Origin: an uncultured Eggerthellaceae bacterium
Lineage (GTDB): Bacteria > Actinomycetota > Coriobacteriia > Coriobacteriales > Eggerthellaceae
Assembly (NCBI GenBank): GCA_934617065.1
Contig: CAKTTY010000001.1
Location: 248,001-312,000 of the forward strand
DNA: 64,000 bases
Reading direction: 5' to 3'
The notes under the pieces were generated by a model that was not told where the DNA came from, did no database searches, and saw nothing but the letters and a program-made list of their open reading frames with translations. A program made the translations under genes and the position numbers. Below, piece by piece: positions 59,040 through 64,000 of this stretch (position 1 is the stretch's first letter; each line of letters begins with the position of its first letter).

Positions 59040-59723
59040 ATGGATATCAAGCTTAATTATCGTGAGCAGGGTGATGGCTATCCGCTGATTCTTCTGCATG
59101 GGAATGGCGAAGATGGCAGCTGCTTTAGGCACCAGCTGGAGTATTTCTCTAAAGAATATCGCGTTATCGCTATCGACACGCGCGGCCAGGGTGAATCGCC
59201 TCGCGGTACCGCTCCTTTTACCTTCGAGCAGTTTGCTCAAGACTTGGAAGACTTCATGGATGAGCATGGCATTTTCCGAGCGAACATCTTGGGCTTCTCC
59301 GATGGCGGCATCACTGCGCTTATCTTTGCGCTCACGCGTCCTGAGCGCGTGAATAAGCTGATCCTGAATGGCGCCAACCTTGACCCTGAAGGCGTAGTTG
59401 AGCCGTTGCGCACGAAAATTCGGGAAAAGGCGGAGGAAGCTGCGCAGGCCAAAGATGAAAGCGCCGAAAACATGCAGCGCTACGAAAACCTGCGTCTTAT
59501 GGCGGAGCAGCCCTCTATCGATCCGAAAGAGCTTTCCAAGGTCGAGGCTCCCACTTTGGTTATTGTGGGCACGCAGGATTTGATCGAAGGCGCTCACACT
59601 AAGCTTATTTACAGCAGTTTGCCCAACGCTGAATTGGTGTTCGTCCAGGGCGATCATTTCATTGCTTACGACAATCCCGTTGCGTTCAACGAAGCGGTGG
59701 ATAAATTCCTCAAAGAGTTTTAA
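59040..59723 (+). CDS. Alpha/beta hydrolase
   Basis: 227 residues after AAGGAGAGGG. HGNGEDG (oxyanion region), nucleophile Ser in LGFSDGGITAL, late Asp in VGTQDLIEGAH and His in QGDHFIAYDNP complete the triad. The family covers esterases, C-C hydrolases and haloperoxidases. No substrate clue was seen, and it stands alone. Confidence 0.9.
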   Translation: MDIKLNYREQGDGYPLILLHGNGEDGSCFRHQLEYFSKEYRVIAIDTRGQGESPRGTAPFTFEQFAQDLEDFMDEHGIFRANILGFSDGGITALIFALTRPERVNKLILNGANLDPEGVVEPLRTKIREKAEEAAQAKDESAENMQRYENLRLMAEQPSIDPKELSKVEAPTLVIVGTQDLIEGAHTKLIYSSLPNAELVFVQGDHFIAYDNPVAFNEAVDKFLKEF

Positions 59724-59981
59724 CTCAGGTACGGTGGCCGTCTTGCGGCGAACCACGTTTCGAATGCGAGTGCGGCTCTGTTTCCTGAACAGCAAAAGAG
59801 CTGAATCGAATATCTTTTACCGAGCGGCCCCGATACGGCATCGGGGCCGCTCCTTTTGCGTTTGAGTGTATCGTGGTTGCGCGAGTTGCAATGGAGGAGG
59901 GCCCTGCTTTTTGAACCGCCTCCCATTTCTTAGGTATCGAGAAATGGGAGGCAGTGCGTTTTTGGGCTGTGTATGATTCGG
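59724..59981. other. Intergenic region with a repeated hairpin
   Basis: About 260 bases between convergent genes. It holds a CGGCCCCGAT / ATCGGGGCCG hairpin near 59825-59851 followed by CTCCTTTT (likely terminator of the hydrolase gene), and the 13-bp stem GCCTCCCATTTCT / AGAAATGGGAGGC at 59918-59952, almost the same stem as the terminator at 14187. Confidence 0.6.
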
Positions 59982-60599
59982 CTATGCGTGTAAACGAGCA
60001 ATAAGATCTGCCATGTCGCGTCCGAGCTGCTTTGCCATGGGCACGGCGATGGGGTCTTCCTCTACGCTGCGGCGCCAGCGCGGTTTGCCGTCCTTCATGC
60101 CCGCCATAAGCGATCCGGTAATACCCGATCCGATAACGGGCCCAGCTGGACGTGGATGGACAACCAGCATTTCATGAGTGGTAAAGAAGTTTTCCAGAAC
60201 ATGGTTGGTTGCCTCTGCCCCGCAGTTGTCCAAACCTGCCATGGTAAGAAAGCCTCCCACCTTGCCCTTCAGTTGATTTTCAACCATGTGAAGCGGACGA
60301 GTACGGTCGATGAAGCACTTGGTGCGAGCGGTAACGTTTCCGAAGTAGTCGGGCGATCCCAGGATGATTCCGTCTGCTTCTAGCATCTTTTCTTTCAGTT
60401 CGTCCATATCATCGGATATGGGGCAGATGGGCTTGCCAAGGCAGCGGTTGCATCCATTGCAGTACTCGATGTTGAGCTCGGAAAGCTCGACCAATTCAGT
60501 TTCGGCGCCTTTTGCCTTGGCTTCTTCAAGCGCAAGGTTCAAAAGGAAGGCGGTGTTCTGTCCGGCGCGATGGCTTCCGTTGATTGCCAGTATTTTCAT
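59982..60599 (-). CDS. Iron-sulfur-flavoprotein-like NADPH-dependent FMN reductase family protein
   Basis: 205 residues from the ATG after AGAGAGGTG. It opens with the FMN phosphate loop LAINGSHRAGQNTAFLL. A compact cysteine cluster C47-x2-C50-x2-C53-x5-C59 (EYCNGCNRCLGKPIC) follows, as in the archaeal and anaerobe iron-sulfur flavoprotein Isf, which binds a [4Fe-4S] cluster next to FMN. GSPDYFGNVTARTKCFIDRT is the second flavin contact. It probably passes electrons between a low-potential donor and a flavin-reducible acceptor. Confidence 0.85.
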   Translation of the reverse strand: MKILAINGSHRAGQNTAFLLNLALEEAKAKGAETELVELSELNIEYCNGCNRCLGKPICPISDDMDELKEKMLEADGIILGSPDYFGNVTARTKCFIDRTRPLHMVENQLKGKVGGFLTMAGLDNCGAEATNHVLENFFTTHEMLVVHPRPAGPVIGSGITGSLMAGMKDGKPRWRRSVEEDPIAVPMAKQLGRDMADLIARLHA

Positions 60600-60866
60600 G
60601 ATGGCACCTCTCTTTGTTGCGGGCTTTTCCATTGTATCGGGTGATGGGGGCTTGTTTTGATCGATTGCCGAACGTGTAGAAGATGCGTGAGGGTGGCGGG
60701 TGGCACCCGAGATCCCCTTCTTCCCTTTTATAGGGGCTTATTGCGTTTCTTTCGATAATGCGGGTATTGCCCAAATTGCTAATAATCTTGCGGCGCGGGC
60801 CGACCCCTACAATGAAACCAATGCGCAAATATGCGCAAAGGGGGAATACAAAGGGGAGGAAGAGTT

Positions 60867-62189
60867 ATGAGGGTAGTGCTCTGCGGTGATCTGCTTTTTT
60901 CCAGCAGGAACTTGAAGAATCGATTGGACAAGCGCGTGGTTGATCTGCTTGTTAACGCAGATGCGGTATTTGCAAATGCCGAGTTCAGCACGCCAAAACG
61001 AAATACCCCTCCGGGTTTGTGCATGTATTTAACTTCAGTGCGTCAAGATATCCTTGATGAGCTGACCGACTTGAATATTAAGTTGGTTTCCTTTGCGAAC
61101 AATCACACCATTGATTATGGCCCGCAGGGTTGTCTTGAAACTATGGAAGCCGCCGAAGCACGAGGCATCATTCCCTGTGGCGTGGGCCGCAATCTATGGG
61201 AAGCTCGCAAGGCGCGCTTCCTCGACACAGAGCAAGGTCGTGTAGCGGTGGTTGCATGCTCTTCGACCTGGGCCGAACGCGCTTTGGCAAGTAACGAGAA
61301 CGCCGATGTTGTGGCGCGTCCTGGGTTGTGCCCGCTGCGTTGGGGGCGTTCGTATGTGTTGCCCAGCGAGCAATTCGAACAGCTTCGTGCCATTGACGCA
61401 ATGTTGGGCACCGACAAAAGCTTCAAAGAAGTAAGCAAGATTGAAACGTGGGAGCCGCCGACAGAAGATGCTTTCAAGTTCGGTTCTGCCATGAGTGGAA
61501 ACCTGCAGATCGAGCGCGGTGACCGCGCCTATGTTCGCGATTACGTGAACGAATCCGATCAGGAAGCAATCCTGGAAAGCATTCGCGACGCTGCGCGTAG
61601 GTCGGATGTGGTTATTGCCACATTGCATACGCATGAAGGCGAAAACGAAAACTGGTATGCAACCTATGCGCCAAAATTCGTAGAAGAATTCGCCCGTAAA
61701 ACCATCGATGCGGGGGCAACGTGCTTCGTAGGGCAGGGTGCCCATTTCCCGCGTGGCGTGGAAGTGTATAAGGGATGCCCCATTTTCTACAATCTGGGCA
61801 GCTTGCTGATGGAATTCGAATCGGGCGAATCGATGATCTCGCCGGAAATGTACGAGACGTATCATTTGGGCCCCGATGCCCATCCGTCCGATCTGCATTC
61901 GAATCGCGCCCAGAAGCCCGACGGCTCCTGGAATGGGTTCTACTCGGAACGTCGTTTTTCTACCAATTTCCTGGTCGTTCTCGACATCGATGAGGAAGGG
62001 GCGAACTACGAAATTGTTCCGCTTGATTTGGATATGCATCGTGAAAACAACCTGAAGCGCGGCTTGCCAGAGGTTTCCACCCCTGAAGAGGGAAAGAAGT
62101 TTGCCGAGTACCTTGCTCATGCCAGTGAACGCTATGGGGTTTCGTTTGCATACTGCGAGGAAACAGGCGCTATATCGTTTGATGCTTAA
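60867..62189 (+). CDS. CapA family metallophosphatase-like protein
   Basis: 440 residues from the ATG after AGGGGAGGA. Family motifs GDLLFS, FANAEF, SFANNHTIDYG, TLHTHEGENENWY and GQGAHFPRGVEVYKGCPIFYNLGSLL indicate the calcineurin-like metal centre of CapA/PgsA-type proteins. CapA relatives work in poly-gamma-glutamate export, but this one has no signal peptide or membrane anchor and no capBC partners. A cytoplasmic hydrolase or enzyme of unknown substrate is more likely. Confidence 0.85.
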   Translation: MRVVLCGDLLFSSRNLKNRLDKRVVDLLVNADAVFANAEFSTPKRNTPPGLCMYLTSVRQDILDELTDLNIKLVSFANNHTIDYGPQGCLETMEAAEARGIIPCGVGRNLWEARKARFLDTEQGRVAVVACSSTWAERALASNENADVVARPGLCPLRWGRSYVLPSEQFEQLRAIDAMLGTDKSFKEVSKIETWEPPTEDAFKFGSAMSGNLQIERGDRAYVRDYVNESDQEAILESIRDAARRSDVVIATLHTHEGENENWYATYAPKFVEEFARKTIDAGATCFVGQGAHFPRGVEVYKGCPIFYNLGSLLMEFESGESMISPEMYETYHLGPDAHPSDLHSNRAQKPDGSWNGFYSERRFSTNFLVVLDIDEEGANYEIVPLDLDMHRENNLKRGLPEVSTPEEGKKFAEYLAHASERYGVSFAYCEETGAISFDA

Positions 62190-62398
62190 GCAAGGTGCGT
62201 CCCTGAAGGGCAACAGTTATTAGGCGTCAACAACCAGGGCTTTTCATCGGTTGGGGGGCCCGCACCTGCTCATAGACTTTTGCTCGGGGCGCCCGCTGCC
62301 CATGGGCTTTTGCGGGCAGCGCGATTGCCCGGCGATTGCCCGCAAGCGAGTGCGGCAAACTGCCTGCGGGACCATATCACGTGACTAGAGGAGGGGTT

Positions 62399-63187
62399 AT
62401 GTCATTCAACACCATCAAAACCGAAGAGCGTGATGGCATTTACATCATTACGCTGAACAGGCCAAAGGCGAAAAATGCCATGAACAGCGAAATGTGGCAG
62501 GAGTTGTGCTGGGCCTTTGACCACCTCGATGAAACCGATTCGCTTCGTTGCTGCATCATGACGAACGTTGGCGATTGCTTCTGCGCCGGGAGCGATCTGA
62601 AGGAAATTGCTGCAGGCACCTATCATGCTCCCGAGGGGTATGAGGAAAGCGGGTTCTGCGGCATGACCAAGCGTTATATTGCGAAGCCGATCATCGCGGC
62701 ATGCCAAGGGCGTGTTTTAGGGGGCGGCGTAGAAGTTGTTATGGCGTGCGATTTGGCGGTCTGTTCAACCGAATCAACGTTTTCGCTTCCTGAGCCGCGG
62801 CGTGGCCTTACGGCTGCAGGCGGTGGTCTGCTGATGCGCATTATGCAGATGGTGCCTCAAAAAGCAGCGATGGAGCTGATGCTTACCTGTGAGCCTTTCT
62901 CTGCTCAAAAGGCGCTTGACTGCTTCTTGGTGAATCGTGTTGTTGAGCCTGAACAGGTGCTTGACGAGGCTATTTCCCTAGCGAAGCTTATCTGCAAGGG
63001 TGCGCCTTTGGCGGTCGAGTGCACAAAACGAACCGCCTACGAAACCATGGGAGAAAACGTGGTCTACCCTTCGCGAGGCTGGGAGATTCTCGAAGAGATT
63101 GAGCAGATTACCCAAAACAGCGAAGACAAGATCGAGGGCGCAACAGCATTTGCCGAAAAGCGTGAGCCGGTTTGGAAGAGCCGCTAA
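62399..63187 (+). CDS. Enoyl-CoA hydratase/crotonase family protein, CaiD-like
   Basis: 262 residues from the ATG after GAGGAGGGG; the open frame starts 21 codons earlier. Oxyanion segments CAGSDLKEI and RVLGGGVEVVMACDLA, with acids E112 and E132 (SLPEPRRG) both present, so hydratase activity is plausible. The end SEDKIEGATAFAEKREPVWKSR closely parallels the CaiD (crotonobetainyl-CoA hydratase) C-terminus. It acts on CoA thioesters. The acyl-CoA dehydrogenase 220 bases downstream and the CaiB-family CoA-transferase at 52.8 kb suggest a joint CoA pathway. Confidence 0.9.
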   Translation: MSFNTIKTEERDGIYIITLNRPKAKNAMNSEMWQELCWAFDHLDETDSLRCCIMTNVGDCFCAGSDLKEIAAGTYHAPEGYEESGFCGMTKRYIAKPIIAACQGRVLGGGVEVVMACDLAVCSTESTFSLPEPRRGLTAAGGGLLMRIMQMVPQKAAMELMLTCEPFSAQKALDCFLVNRVVEPEQVLDEAISLAKLICKGAPLAVECTKRTAYETMGENVVYPSRGWEILEEIEQITQNSEDKIEGATAFAEKREPVWKSR

Positions 63188-63210
63188 GATCTTCAATCGG
63201 TTTGTTGGCA

Positions 63211-63238
63211 AAGGCGCTCCGTAAAGGGGCGCCTTTTT
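63211..63238 (+). terminator. Terminator after the crotonase gene
   Basis: AAGGCGC-TCC / GGG-GCGCCTT stem then TTTTT. Confidence 0.85.
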
Positions 63239-63409
63239 GGTCAAAAACGAGTAAATGGGGTATTCGTTTTATCGGGATTACCTGATGAATGGGGTTTGTG
63301 CTTTCGTCATAACCTAGAGAGGTTACATTTCGTCAAACTTGGGAATAGGTAAGACCCTTTTGGTACCGTATCCTTTTAAAGGTGAAAAGTATGTATCAGG
63401 AGGGGTACC

Positions 63410-64000
63410 GTGGACTTCGCTTTGTCCGACAATCAGAAGAACATCATTGCCACATTTCGCGAATTCGGTGAATCGGTATTTACTCCTGAATCGGTATTCC
63501 AGTGGCGCAAAGATCAAGGTCTTCCTGATGAAGTGGTGAAGGGCTTCGTCGATCGCTACTTTGCGCTGGACGATCAGTGCCCTGATGGCATGGGCATTAT
63601 GTCGCAGACGCTTATCTTGGAAGAGCTTTGCCGTTGTGCGGGTGCCGCCCTTCCTTTCCAAAACGACCTGTTCAATCTGCAGATTATGGGTGGTTTTGCC
63701 GATGAGGCGGTATCGTCGAGGGTCTTGGACGACTACCGTCAAACGGGGCGCCTGATGTTTTCGCTGGGCGTTTCTGAGCCAAATGCGGGTTCCGACACCA
63801 TGAGCATGACCACGTCGGTTGAAACGCGCGACGGCCGCCTGGTGCTCAACGGCAAGAAAACCTATGTGAATAACGGCGAGTATTCGCCAAGCATTCTGTG
63901 CGCTGCCATCGACAAGGACACGCCTTCCGAAGACGAGTATCCGTCGCTTTCCTTTTGGCTTATTCCGCACGATTTGCCGGGCATTCGTGCTGTGCCCATC
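63410..64000 (+). CDS. Acyl-CoA dehydrogenase, N-terminal part (cut by window edge)
   Basis: 197 codons from a GTG after CAGGAGGGG. The reading VDFALSDNQKNIIATFREFG, then LILEELCRCAGAALPF, and the flavin/substrate signature LGVSEPNAGSDTMSMTTSVETRDGRLVLNGKKTYVNNG are standard for acyl-CoA dehydrogenases. The catalytic Glu lies beyond the edge, so the substrate class is unknown. Its own terminator-separated leader suggests a transcript distinct from the crotonase. Confidence 0.9.
   Translation, partial: MDFALSDNQKNIIATFREFGESVFTPESVFQWRKDQGLPDEVVKGFVDRYFALDDQCPDGMGIMSQTLILEELCRCAGAALPFQNDLFNLQIMGGFADEAVSSRVLDDYRQTGRLMFSLGVSEPNAGSDTMSMTTSVETRDGRLVLNGKKTYVNNGEYSPSILCAAIDKDTPSEDEYPSLSFWLIPHDLPGIRAVPI

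Noticed and set aside
60692..60710. T-box-like GGGTGGCACCCG sequence upstream of the CapA gene
   Set aside because: It resembles the T-box core, but no specifier stem or antiterminator/terminator pair was found, and the downstream gene is not an aminoacyl-tRNA synthetase or amino-acid gene.

Overview
The window is a chromosomal segment of a mid-GC actinobacterium, most likely an anaerobic member of the Coriobacteriia (Eggerthellaceae-like). This placement is inference. It rests on three things: an actinobacterial PknB/PstP/FhaA/FhaB morphogenesis cluster, a CIRCE/HrcA site in front of clpC, and a large set of CoA-, flavin- and dehydrogenase-type accessory genes typical of gut Coriobacteriia. 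No phage, IS, integrase, CRISPR array or rRNA was seen.

Layout. 0-5 kb: truncated hpf, nhaA, two tandem secreted NlpC/P60 hydrolases, tRNA-Pro, tatA. 5-13 kb: housekeeping block greA-lysS, CIRCE-clpC, ispD-ispF, cysS. 13-19 kb: TetR regulator with a dyad in front, universal stress protein, ferrochelatase, ABC-F ATPase, and a shikimate-dehydrogenase homologue with altered active-site positions. 19-26 kb: tRNA-Ser, tadA-ispE, lemA, tRNA-Ser, DUF2207 protein, EamA exporter, shikimate kinase. 26-30 kb: FMN-riboswitch-controlled riboflavin ECF transporter (ribU-ecfA1-ecfA2-ecfT). 30-31.3 kb: tRNA-Arg and about 1 kb of non-coding DNA full of degenerate repeats and a palindromic element. 31-39 kb: fhaA-fhaB-pstP-(RodA/FtsW fused to PBP)-pknB. 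39-43 kb: tRNA-Leu, serA, rnhA, engB, mscS.

43-57 kb is an accessory catabolic region that I think is the most interesting part. It holds two near-identical MFS carriers, two LysR regulators, a VOC protein, two Gfo/Idh/MocA oxidoreductases, two YdiB-type quinate/shikimate dehydrogenases and an FldA-like class III CoA-transferase. Each gene or gene pair has its own dyad or hairpin control elements. At 62.4-64 kb a CaiD-like crotonase is followed by an acyl-CoA dehydrogenase cut by the window edge. Together these suggest uptake, oxidation/reduction and CoA-thioester processing of hydroaromatic acids such as quinate or shikimate, but the substrate and pathway are inferred. In between (56.7-62.2 kb) are a MarR/DHA2 efflux pair with a clear operator, an alpha/beta hydrolase, an iron-sulfur-flavoprotein-like reductase and a CapA-family protein.

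Gene starts were moved from the longest open frame to the start with the best Shine-Dalgarno and family alignment where the two differ.
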